Source: Aquila chrysaetos chrysaetos (Eukaryota > Chordata > Aves > Accipitriformes > Accipitridae). From it: DNA of 64,000 bases. The translations under genes and the position numbers were made by a program. The notes beneath the pieces were generated by a model. That model searched no databases, was not told where the DNA came from, and worked only from the letters and a program-made list of their open reading frames with translations. The number at the start of each line of letters is the position of its first letter. The first letter of the stretch is position 1. Shown here piece after piece: positions 13,489-33,700 of the stretch. The DNA lies in contig NC_044006.1 in the NCBI RefSeq assembly GCF_900496995.4, positions 23,334,214-23,398,213 on the forward strand. The letters are read 5' to 3'.

Positions 13489-13958
13489 CAGAATACAGTT
13501 AGAGCGATTATGAATTAGTGTTCTACACCTTTACTCAATCCTTAAAAATTAGAAACTGCTGTAGCATATTCACTATAACTTAATACTACGAGAGACTTTA
13601 AAAAAAACTAACAACAATTACTGCAAAAAGAAAGGCTACTTCCAAAGCAAGCAAGGTCAGTACCATTACAGAGATTTAAAAAAAATAATAAATTTTTAAC
13701 AAGCAAGGCTAGGGTTTGATAAATTCCATCTTGCAATTCATTCTTGTGCATTCTTCGTTTCTTGAATCACTCCCAAAATCCATTTGTATTATTACTCCTC
13801 GACCAAAAAGGACCAGAACAAAAAGTTTACTTCAATTGTTCCCATAGGAAACTCAGCTTGGTTAGTGTGTCAGGCACTTTCTGAGATACTAGCCCACCCC
13901 TCGAGCCCTCTCAGCAACTCTACAGGCCAATCAATGCAAGTTCATTCAGATGATACAG

Positions 13959-14237
13959 CTGCAAAGAGGGAAAAAAAACAGGTGTCAGTGCTCCCAAGTA
14001 AAGGCCTGTTTTAACACATCAAGACTGCATGAAGCCAGCGCACAAGACATTATTACAGTTAATTACTTCCACACTTCATGGCAGAAGTCAGTTTGGAGTG
14101 TACTGATCATGTGTTTCCAGAGCACTTATTATTGTGGCACCCAATTGAGCCAATCCCTCCCTGCCAACCAAGTCCTCAGTCCAGTCATCTGTTTTTCTCT
14201 TTGTTTTGTTTTTAAATTCAAGGTTGGAGCTTCTTAC
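13959..14237 (-). other. CTNNB1: Optional 279-nt intron in the CTNNB1 3' UTR
   Basis: A good donor (TTTAG|GTAAGA) lies 12 nt after the stop codon and an acceptor with a pyrimidine tract (CCCTCTTTGCAG) ends at 13959. Human CTNNB1 is known to produce 3'-UTR splice variants that use a donor just after the stop and an acceptor at the matching place. The sequence shows only that both sites are intact; whether and where it is spliced here is inferred. The stop lies close to the donor, so splicing would not by position alone be expected to trigger strong nonsense-mediated decay. Confidence 0.6.
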
Positions 14238-14249
14238 CTAAAGGATGAT

Positions 14250-21674
<7,425 letters not shown>

Positions 21675-21687
<13 letters not shown>

Positions 21688-21735
21688 GTTCCTTGTTGTG
21701 CTCCCAGAACTCCTTCCTGCTACCTTTCAGAGACC
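21675..21735 (-). other. CTNNB1: CTNNB1 exon 2: 5' UTR end and start codon
   Basis: A 61-nt exon, the same size as the human one as I recall. It has 48 nt of 5' UTR without an upstream ATG, then ATGGCAACCCAAG (residues 1-4, MATQ, plus one base). Acceptor CTCTTTTTTAG; donor CAAG|GTATAT. The start context has A at -3 and G at +4, a strong Kozak match. Confidence 0.95.
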
Positions 21736-24700
21736 CTAAAAAAGAGCAAGGTGAGAACTTATTAAACACTAATCAGAGCTAGTAAGACAGGATTTCATAT
21801 TAGAACACTAGAATTGCAAACTAAGACTTCGCACATCTTGCCATTTCATTACTACAGTAAGTATATTCAAATGCTAATTAGCAAACCCCCCACGGACAGA
21901 GATCCAAAAGAATGAGATATGTCACCCAGACTTTTTCTGGCAGACTATATGTAAGATATAATCTCCTCTTAAAGCTGGAAGAGAAAAAGAATTGAAGACT
22001 GACCATGATAGAGCCATTTTTTACTTCTCTATCCTTGCATAAGAAGTCCAGACATTAAATTCCACAGCTTGGACATGCCGCAAAGACATGGGCTACGTGT
22101 CAGACTTCCTCCTTTCCCTCAAAAACAACTACTCTTAAGATACTAGCAAAACCGCTTGATACAGGGCTACAACATGGATTTTCACAGGGAAAGCCGAAAT
22201 GACCATTTAAGGCAAGCTGCTATTATTCAGTGGTACAAAGACTACCTAAAGAGTTATAACCGAACCTCCTCCTTTATGCCTTTCCTGTACCACAAGAAGA
22301 AAGGTTTCTTCCTATGCAAAAATACTCTTCCTTGAAGTTAAACTGAAAGTTGAACATGCCTTATAAACAAATGCTCTCCTTTAGTTGCACACATGAAGTC
22401 ACCAAACTCGCTTTTTTTTTTTTTGCACAGAAAGCCAAGATACTTGGGGGCAGGAGGCTGAAATATTATCAAATGCCCTATCAAAATCTTCAGTATGCAC
22501 CTCCATTTGATATCACCAAGCAGTACGAAGTATTTGTACCATAAATCTGTAGCTGTCTCTTCACTAACCCAGAAAGAGAAATTCAAGGCTACAGCTTCAC
22601 AACAGGTCACTCAAAGCTGTCATACTTTTATTTCATTTGCTCCCCTTCCCCCCCACAGTCCAACACTGTTTCCAGCACAGACACAGAGCTGGTGACAGCC
22701 TGTTCTGGGAGCTAGCCAAGCAGAAACATTTGTAGTGGTAACTAGTGCAGTGAGCAAAACCATCTCTTCCAGCAATCAGCTTTCAATGTGCAGTTAGGTG
22801 TTAGAGCTATGCTGATCAAAACATTCCTAGACAATGAAGTAAAGGCAACCCACTAATCTCTTCAAAGGACAGGTTTGCAGCACTGTGTCAGGAGAACAAA
22901 GTCCATTTGATGATGTATTTGTGTAAAGACAGATTTCCCAGTTTAAGAGTTTCCTCCAGGAGTACTTTTTAGAAAATAATAATTAAACAGAAGACAGGCC
23001 TGCAGTTTTAAAAGTCTCACTGAATAGGTTAGGCAACTCTGAGGCAAGCTTATATTTCACTGTCTCTGAGCCAGCTGCAGGATACTCCAGCAGCTCCTGA
23101 GGAATCTCGTTACTTTGCTGTACAAATGCCAGTGCTGTTTGTCCTGACTCTGCACTCCCACAACTTTTGGCAGCAACCCTTCCCTGGCTCTTTCAAAATG
23201 GACAGTAGATCTGCATCTGCAGCAGATAAGCAGCATTGAGCTGATTTAAGATGTAACACAACATACTGTAAGTACCCTGCACTATGCAGTTGGAAACACT
23301 TAGGTTCCTAAACCGGTCCCTACTCCATAGCCTGGAAGAAACTAGCCAACTCAGAGCCTACTCCTCACAATCTGCATGGAGGATGCACTGACAATACAAC
23401 CATATTTTTCCAGTTCCTTAAACACTGGATTCTTCCAACATGGTGCTAGGAGTTTGGGAGTAGCAGTGGTAAGGGGAAGGAAAAACTTAAGTCATGCTGT
23501 CAGTTCACCATTAATACAAAAATTCTCCTGAGTCGCTAAGTTGGAAGAAGTGCCTGAACAAAAGCTTGATAGCTCCCCGCAGGTCTTATGCATTACTTTG
23601 TCAACCCCACTAACACCTTCCAAACAGAAAGAAGTGGGATAGCACTAAAAGTAAAAAGTGTATCTTTGTTCCCCGTAGTCCTCGCTGTCAGTCAGATGCG
23701 ACATTTCCAATAGAAAACTGGGCAAGATCTAGCTGCTATACGCAATTTGCAATATGCTTGGCACAAAAGAAGATCTATTTTTATTCTAACTGTTCCTGTT
23801 TCCTCCTATCAGGAGGCTGCTAATAAAAATGATCACTGAACTAGTTCTGCAGTTAACATACTGGAAGATGAACCAGTCAAGAGCATTGACTATGTCTTGA
23901 GATATTTACTACCACCTCAGATTCAAATATGCTTGGGAACAACATTTATAATTTCCTTCCACTGTTGAATTCTGCACAAATGAAGGAAGATGCCTTACAG
24001 CAACTGCATTCTGAAATGGTTGTTTCAATTTCAGCAGCCTGAAGAGATCAGAAGAGTAGCTGTACCATTAGGTACAATCCAACAGACCAGACTAGCCACT
24101 GAACTGCAACACTATTCCAAAATAAAGCTGAAGAACATCTACAAAATAGCAATGAAGAATGCTGATTTAAGTGTTCAGAAGTGCATTATCAATCAGATAT
24201 TCAGTCTTTGAAATGCTGACCTTAGATCAGCCTCCTAGCTGCACCTTAGTTTCTAACATCCTAATCTGCGTTTCATACACCTGTAACCACCCAACGATTC
24301 CAGGTAGCATTTTTTTACTTGGACGGGAAATTGGTTTTAATCCTTAGAGTTCAAAACAACCACAGACCAAAGGTAGCCAGGGAAAAGGGGTACATGCTGT
24401 TTGGTTTTAGGGTTTCTATAACTGAATGTTCTCCCATATTTTCCTTCCCATTCTCTTCTCATTTTACAAGGGGGTAAACCAAGTCCAAACAAGCTGCTGA
24501 CTTTGTCCTCCTGTGTGTCACCGACAAGGTTAACCACTACACTTACAAAAGGAGCAGCAACCCCAGACTAGGTACAAATGTTCGTTTTCCTGACAGAAAC
24601 TGGATCAATACATGCAGGGTGGGGGCAAGGTGGTGGGAGAGTAGAAACAAAAGAAAAAAAAGCACTCCCGCAAAGATAACTGAGGTTGTAGTCTTCAACC

Positions 24701-27700
24701 ATGAAGCATATACCAGCTCCTTTAAATCAAGCTATTCAAATTGATTGGAGGACACATGACTAGTGACATTACATTGTCAAGGTCAGTAACACAGATCTTA
24801 ACCATCAAGAAGAGACAGAAGGACTCGGTATACTTTACAAACTTTAGCATAACAGCAAGCTTCTGTAAACCTTGCTATTTCTAAAGAGTACCTGGTACTC
24901 GGAAGTCAAGTCTGAATTTTGAAAAATGTCATGTTAAACAGAAGTTCATACAGAGGTACTGTCAGGATTTACAGGCTGTTAACTTCTTAAAAACCACCTC
25001 CTCCCCCATGACACTACCCACTTGTTTAGCAAGCATCAGCTTTGGGTTTAAATGGAGGTCAGGTGTTTTTTTTTTAAACATATCTGAAGAGCAATGCAAG
25101 ACATTGCACTAGACTGTATTGTGCACCATCAGTCCCAACCTTGCATTTGAATTCTAAAAAAACTGAGAAAAAGAGTTCTGCAAGCTTAGCAGGCTTATGA
25201 GCTAATAGTTTCAAGTTACTACAGAAGACTATTCAAATTTCTTGGTTTTGACAGGAATGAAAGAGTATTTTGATGATGAATAAAACTTAGGTATTAACTT
25301 TGGATTTTGGAGAAGAGTTAGGCACATGCCAAGGAAGTCAACAAGCCCATAGCATTTCTCAAATCTGAACAATAATTCTGAACAGCTTCGGTAAAACCTA
25401 GATAATTTTCTTTCTAAAGCTGTTAAACTCCCTTAGGACACAGAGCACAGTGAACTGTTTACTTCTACTCTGTCTTACAGAGGACAAGAACTATGAGAAT
25501 AGCCTATCTAGGGGAGGGAGTATCAGCCTGACATTTACCTGCCTGGTATATCAAGACTACGGTACATTTGCACCTCTGCTGCAGTTTATCTAACATAAAC
25601 CTATTTTCACCATCAGCTAAACCAGTTTGTTAGCCTACAAAACAGCTTATATTTGCAGCTTGTATTAAATAAAAATGTGTCCATCTTCTTTCAAGGTTAC
25701 TGCTTTAATCTTAATAGAATCTCTTCACTAAGATTGACTCAGATTATACCTGACTGATCTGATAAGCAGACTCCTTCCCTTTGTAAAGCAAGTCAAACTT
25801 AAAAGTTTGCAAGTCTTCCAGAAATCTTTTGCTTGAGAGCACCATGTTACTAAACCTTGTATGAGAAATCAAGACTGATACATCCAATCACCACAATCTA
25901 TTTACAGGGAACACATCTACTAACCATGTTCTCATACATCTCTATGTCTCATCTAGGACAGGCCAAGCAACTGCATCTGTAAATTAGCCATCAGTGCTGA
26001 ATGACACATTTTTTTACATTGAACAAGCATATCTTAATCTTCCTGTGACAGTTACAGCAGTTAAAAACATGTATCATGTACACAGAAGTGAGAAGTACCT
26101 GCACTGGAAAATAGTTTTTCTCCAAGTGCTCCAAAGTTATTGCAACCATTATCAAGGTGTTACTGGAAGCATTTGTTGGGTCTAATTTTATAACCGATCT
26201 TGTTTCAGGCAGCTGCCTGCCAGTGATGTTGCCTGTGTGTGTGCTTTACAAAAAGTCAGTAGCCAAAATATACAGGCAACATCAGTTGTACAACTAGTAA
26301 CACCAGATGACTACAGCACTCATTCCTATGACCCAAGAACAGAAATCTAAGAACTTAATGTAGCAGAAGCTTCCTAATAACCTTAGTTTTCAAGTGGAGG
26401 ATGTGGGAAATAAATCATTAATTGAATGTTTAAATAAAAAATCCTTTGATCTTATTCTGGAAGTTGTTGCTGTTTTCTAGAAAAGGAAGCAGGGCAGGGG
26501 GATATTATTTAAGACAATACTGATAGTAGAAACATCAGAGAAGCTTTCACAGCACAAGTGGCTGACCTGTCTCCTTAACCAATTTCTGGTCTAACCTACC
26601 CCACAGCTATAAGCACTCTTGCAACAGGCAAACCTAATTCTTATAAAGACATGATCCAACTGAGGTAGTCACTTTAATATTCATTAGTAATAGCACTAAA
26701 CTGATTAACACGAAGCCTAAAAGAAGTTATTTTTCTTCCTTCAAACAGGGAGGCCTATAGTCAGTTTATATCTGCCTACTAACTTAAAAAAAAAAAGCCA
26801 AAATCTTTGTCTAGCTGAAGAAAACATGGCAGCTACAATTTGAGAGGGAATGAAGGAGGGAGAAGTTACAGGTGACCTGTAAAACCCAATTTACAGATTG
26901 CCTATCCACAGATGATGGGCAAGGATGGTACTTGTGGAAAGTAATGATTCACGGTATTTGCATTCAGTTTCTAACTTAGACAATTCTAGTTTTGGATTAA
27001 GCAGCAAGGTAACCTGGGAAGTTAAAAGGAATGTCATTTGCCTTGTAGGTCTCAAGTTAGGAAACTAATTTTCTATCTTCAAAGGTTAAATAAGTTCAAG
27101 AATTTTTACCACCAGAGATCTGTTGTAAACTTCTAATTACTCCTTATCCAAATGGGGATAGAGACCTCTCTCCCATATCCTCCCAGATATTCTAAACAAA
27201 ACTTAACTTTGAGGATTTTTATCTGGCTTCTATCAAGCTCTGGGGTAAAGTATGCACTGTAGGTAATTTTGGCAGCCCTTCATGTATCATGTAAGATTGG
27301 TAAGAAGTCCTGAAAGTACAGTTTGTGTTGTGTGTTTTAAGGGATTTCAGAAGCTTGCTGTAGGAATGACAGTTGGGTTTTACAATTTTTCTACACAATG
27401 AACAGAAGATACTTTATTTCAAAGTAGGAACAGATAGAATGCTTGAGTTTCACTCTGAAGATATACATTTAAAAAATTCAATTCTTGTACAAAGGTACCA
27501 CACAGGATTAAATACAACAGTTTTCCTTAAATACATTCCATATCCACAAAACAAGTACAGAACAGCATTCCCATATTCTGTCTCAAGTAGCAGCATTTGC
27601 AGTCCTCAGTCACCTTGTCCACTCTGAAAGGAATAGCTGTATGCAGTGAGTGCAGATTATTTTGAAGTTAAAAGTTATATGCAAGCATTAGAGGGCCTTG

Positions 27701-30700
27701 ATTATTGTGAAATTAGTCGCTCACCAGTACTGACTTCTGGATTAAGAAATTCAATTTTTCAAATTCTTCCTCACACCAACAATTTTAAGGACCTGGATGG
27801 ACAAGAGCTACTATGAAACTCACTGAAAAATGGCTCTCAAATAATGGTTCAGGGCTATAAATTATCACATTAAACAAAGCAATGGACAACTTGGATATTT
27901 TTGGAGACAGTAAAGTTCAGGTTTACCTTATCTCTACCAGGAATCAGAATATAAAACTTCCCATTTTTCTTATTAATGTCAGGCTTCCTTCTGCTTTCAG
28001 CAGGCTGATATTTAATACTGGGTAAAAATATGTTGTCATAGGCCATTTGAAGATATCCTAAGTAAATGGAAGTAATTTATACAACATGTAACATCAAAAG
28101 GAAACAAGTCAAACCATACAGCCAACTCTAAAAGGAAAAAACCAACCCACCATGGGTTCTTACAGCTCTAAAACATTTCTATCTTCTTTTGGGTTAGATG
28201 ATAGAAACACTCATCTGTAGCCTTCACTACCACCTCAGAAGAAATGTCATGGCAAGAGGTAGAGCAGCATTACTATATTTAAGTGTTATGCCAAGATGTA
28301 GCAACCTCAACTATTTCAGTAGTTCTGTTGAAAACTAAGAGCTACCAATAATCTTAACCTGCATGCCACAGCACATGCCCACAGTGAAATCCAGCTTACT
28401 GATTCTAGACTGCTACAGAACAAACTCAAACTTTAACTCATGACAAAACTGCTCTGGTCATTTCCTCAAGCAACATTTGCTTAACATCATTCCCTCCAAC
28501 CACTAAGCATGAGTACTTCACACCAGTGATAAACTCAGTATCCTACGTAATCCATCCAGCTTGAATTTATCCAAGCTAGTATACTTCAGGCAATGCATTC
28601 TACTGATGCCTGCAGAAAGGTAGAAGATGCCTTGCAAACAGCAATACATTCTATTTTAGATTTAGCTAATCAGATCACAGCAAGTTTGACTCTGAACCCA
28701 GAATATACAACAGTTTAGCAGTTTAAAGTTGTTATTTTTAAAGAACAAGACCTGAAAGTCTAAGATCTGTTTCTCCTATCAAACATTAGGAAATTAAGAA
28801 ACCTGAATACTATCTGCTTTACTGACCTCAAAGGTTAACAGGTTGCAGCTTCCAAGCTTTAAATATCCTTAATATATCCTGAAAGAGGCAACAAGCTAGC
28901 TCAGATAATCCACAGAATTAAATTGGAAGAGGGGTATTTGACAGTACACACACAGATATGCCAATGCTCACTACAAGTGACCTCTGCTTTCAGCCACTGG
29001 TTTTTTGCTGCTTCATTTCCACATCATTATTTCTTTTTTCCTTCAGGCATCCCAGTTTGCTATTACATCAATTGTTCTGGCTGTCCAGCCTTTGTCTTCT
29101 GCCTTAGAAATGATCTAAGAACTCCTTTCCATAACATAAAGGCAGAAGAGCTTCTCTACACTAGCTTTTGTAAGTTTTTTTTTTTTTAATAAGAGTTCAT
29201 TTGATGCCACATCACAAAATAAAGTATTAATGCCTGTCTATTTTCAGTCATCTCAGCAATCTAAGACCAATTAAGAGCACAGAGTAGAGTTTCTGTTCAC
29301 ATGCTCATTACCTAAAGCAAACAGCATGCAAATATTTCTGTTCTTGCTAGACTTCTCTAAGTTGATTACAACTACTTAATGGAACTGAAGTGCAGGCATC
29401 TGGTAGTCTTGACTAGACTTAAACACTGGGTTAGCTGTATTAAAAGGATTTATTCCTCAAAAAATGTCTAGTGAAGGAAAGACTCCGGTTATAAGGTCAG
29501 AAAACTTGAAGCTCATCTTTGAATCCACACAGCTTTAAGCACACATGCAGAGGGGAGGGAAACAGGCCACAAGAACTTTACAACACAGCTGTAAGGCTCC
29601 ATTCTACCACACTTCACTTCCATTTAGGACTGGAGCACTACAGAGTGTTCTGATACTACAGGACACTCACCTGGCCCCTTCTTCCCAAAAGGGACAGCAG
29701 GCTAGTAAAGAATCATACTTCCTAACCAGCTTGCCAAATGATCAAGTGTGACAACTCATTAAGTTTCAAGTGCAGTTGAGACTAACATAAGGGTAATAAG
29801 ATCCACATTTTGTTTTGCTCATCCCAAGTACAGAATGCCACCCAGAACATAGGTAGTTTTAATTGTTCAAAGAGCAACTTTAGCCACTAACCAAAAGTAC
29901 AGGTAACAAAACATATCAGAAATGGACTTGGTGAGTTTTCACTGCCAGATGGGATCTCTTTCAGCTGCTGGCATCGAGTGTCACTGAAACATGGCACTTT
30001 GAGCAACTAACACAGCATTTAGGCACTAACAGCTTGTGCAATTAGTCAGGGTCTTCACAGGTACTAAGGTTTAAGTACCCTTTTAAAAACAACCCATTAG
30101 AAGTTTCAATAAAGCAACAGTTAACATTGGTCTGAGAGCCATGGTCAGCCAACAAATACTTGAGTTAACTAATTATAAAATGATGAGAACCTGTGGGAGA
30201 ATTCAGAACACTCACATCAGGTAAGTTACTAAAAAAGTAATAAAGTTCACCTGGGCACTGATCTGCACAATCATTCTAAGAGATGAACTTTCAAATTTTA
30301 GAACCTGCCAGGAAGCCTCCCCAAAAATGAAGCTGGCAATATCACATAAAGGTTCTCTAACACCTTTGATGCACACTGCTTTACTCTTTAGGAGCAATTT
30401 TGGTGGAAATTACATATTGATAGGACACCTAGAGAGGTCAGAAGGTACTTGGTAGCAGTTAGCCTACCACCATAATTTCTTACAACTATCAGTGGTGCCC
30501 TACAGAATTTTGTTTGATGCTAGCCAGAGCCTAAGGCTGCCAGAGTCACATGGCTGGGCATACCATGCAGTGTGAAGACCACACCTTTTCACATAGTCCC
30601 ATACTCTTTACTACTTAAAACCATACTTATACTGTAGCAGCTGAAACCTTACAACACTGGATCTTGTCACTTCAGAGAAGTTAGTGTCTGGATCCACAGC

Positions 30701-33700
30701 ACAATTATTTTGCCCTTTACCTTAAGAAACATTCAGGAGTTGCAAGAGGTCTGTCAACACAATCCTTTATATTCAAAATCATGGGCAAATATACCAGCAG
30801 CTTCTAACAAGATCTGCAAACAAAACAAAGTTACCTTCTCAAAGAGAGCTACTTTCTGCACTGGCTATTCATTTGTCCTCTACAGAAATCTCTGGTTGTT
30901 TCCAAGAGCTATAAGCAGCAGCTGTGCTCAAGCTGACAGAGAAATTATCAGGTCATGTTTGAAAGTAATGGTTCAAGAGAGCTTTTCACTGGCAAGTATA
31001 CTGCAACACTAGCAAAATCTATCACTTTATTTGTAGACAAGATTGGCTCCAAGTACCTACATATCTTTCTTCACTGTCCAAGCGAGGAGCTGATGAAAAT
31101 CTTAAAATTTTAAGACGATATGTGAGGAACTGCTTCAACTACTAATCAGGTGTTCCACATCCAGCTTGAGAAGCAATAATCTTCTCCACATAATGTACAT
31201 ATCAATCCTTTGACAGCAGTTTGCAGCTCAGTATTAAAAGGACTGGTATGACAGTTTCAAGTTTATGAACTTGCATTAAGTTCATAACAAGATTATCAAC
31301 CCAATTACTCTTATGTCTTAATTGTTTTGACCAACTAAGCACCACCAACTCATGCAAGTAACCTCAAAACAGTTACTAAGTCAATTCTGTTCAGCAATGG
31401 ATTTACTTTGAGATCTTTTGGTCACCAGCAAGCATTTCCGATTCAGGTTTCATGCAGCATTATGTTTGAGTATCTTCATGGCTGGGCAAAACATTAAGAA
31501 GGGTTTTATCATCACAGCTTAGAGTTACCATCTCTTACATGTGGGACACAGTTAGGTATCTATATTATGCATACTCCTGCCTTTCTCAGTTAGGCATGAG
31601 CAAGTGTTTGTAGCTAAGGCTTAGTTTGCCAGCAGTACCCACCTAATAAACTAGCACTGATTTGCAGCTTTTGGTCCATGTGCCCCTACTTTCAGTAAGA
31701 TATCCATAGTAGAGATGGCAGTAGCCAGGGTCAAGTATCATCCTTTAGTCTTACCTAGCCACATACAAAAAAAACTGCCATCATGACCATTTAGATAACT
31801 TAAAATATTATATTAGACTTCATTTAACACTAATAAAGTTCAGCAACAAACCACTGTCAACACTCAAGCTTCCTGCCCACTTAGCTTTGAGTGTCAAAAA
31901 CATACTTAATGGTTCTGCAGTCGTTTATCATGATTGCCTACATCGCTAACAAGAAGGTTGACAGCCACTGCATTACAGAAGTATCTTTCCATCCTGTTTG
32001 CGTAGAACTTAAAACATTCATTTCCACTCTAATACAACAATTTAGCAATCTCCCTTCCAAACCAATAAGTATCTAACCATAATCTAGTTTCTTCTTAGGC
32101 TGCAGCCATGTAGCCAGCCCTGAACATGGATGTTAAACATGAATCTCCATGGTTTAAGAAACCAGGATGATTAGTCATAATTGCACTGACACTCACGAAA
32201 TACTTACGGATCTGAAAGTGGCTGCCTTTGCTTGTCTGTCAGAATAACTATGTATTTACAGTAAGACATACTGACACTCTAAAAAGTACTGTTTAAGCAA
32301 CAAACATGCTAATGAAGTCTGACATTTTAAGATGTTTCTTCAACTCACTTTTAATTAAGGCAACCTGACAAGGCAAAAGCATTTATCAGCACCTTTAGGA
32401 TGTTAAGATTTCTGGCCACTGGAGGGCACCTGAATTGTTGCCAGGACAATACAGAATTACTTGCTACAGTTGGTGCAGAGCTGCCAAACTTCTCCAATTT
32501 ATAAAAGTCTATTTAGCATAGTAAGCCAGCCTAGAAATGCTAGTTCCAGCAAATATACTTAGAGTGCACACTGTGCATTTGCCAACTCTACTAAGATCCA
32601 GCTAGCTCATACTGCCTTTTTAAAAGCAGGAACCTAGAACACTAAATTAACTCTTTCAACCTTTAAGGGAGTTAATTATTAAACAAGGCTCCAGAGTTGA
32701 TTTAGTATTAAGTAATGCAGTAACTACTTTACTTCTGCAATACTAATCCAGTCAGTGTACATTGTTTCCTAAAGCAACTTGGAACATCAATAAAAAGTTC
32801 TTCTGTAATGGAAGCTGTAAAGCAACACCTGCACCCATACTTCCCAAGGCAGCAAAAGCAGAGGACACATTTGCTTTCACATCAAATCAGAGTGAACAGA
32901 TTCAGGAGGGCAGGCTGAGTTACAGGTATACGTTTCACCTGCTCACCTTATCAATTTGGTGTTTCATACAGACAAAAACACCAGAATAAGACTTCCATTA
33001 GTTCTCTCTTACACTCGAAGTTACCTTTCAGTGCAAAAAACTTTTCTGGCTCCTTTCTTCTCTGAGAGGCAACACAGGCCACACAACACTAGCGTATTAA
33101 GACATTACCCTCCTGGGCTAAAGCCTGATCAGAGACTACAGCAAGTTTTACCTTGGAATCAAGTGCCAGAAATGGATATTAAAAGTTAACCACTGTTAGG
33201 CTACTTTATGTTGGCAAGTCTAACCAATGCAGCTGGTGCATAACATCAAAGCATCCCCAAATCGAGTCTTCCAATGCTTAACTAGAAAGTCAGCAATACT
33301 GCCCTGCCCATCTGACCAAGATAATAATTTTATCTAAAGCGACAAGAAAAGTCACATGCAATACTTACTGCCAAGTAGTTTGCAGAATTTGCAAAGTTAA
33401 TGCAGTGCCATTTCTAAGTTACCACACAGTCACCCAGCAAGGCAGGGGGCTCAAAGCTTGCAAATGCATGCTGTGAGGACCGAAAGACAAGTCCCAACTG
33501 CCTGCACAGTTTCTCAAAGTTTTATCAGGCTTCATGAAGTACGATGTTCAAGATAAGCAAGGCCAGTCCTGATTTTCCTGCCATGGTATGCAGCCTGCCA
33601 GAGCCCCAGAACAAGTTTTGCTGCAAGCAACTGCATGATCACTACAAGCCCTGCATTACCAGCTTTAGCTATGAATTAACATGAGTTATTTTGACTACTG

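Larger units (their letters stand above)
13180..14249 (-). other. CTNNB1: CTNNB1 3' untranslated region
   Basis: About 1.07 kb running from the TAA stop to a distal ATTAAA signal. From memory of the human CTNNB1 3' UTR, many blocks are recognisable in the same order. These include the segment just after the stop (14215-14249), a block around the GAGGGCTCGAGG motif (about 13900-13930), a block reading GGTCGAGGAGTAA (about 13790-13805), the AATAAAGTGTAACA block (about 13475-13490) and the block containing TTTTTGATCAAAAAC (13361-13376). This depth of 3'-UTR conservation fits heavy post-transcriptional control of beta-catenin mRNA. The 3' end is inferred, not observed. Confidence 0.85.
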
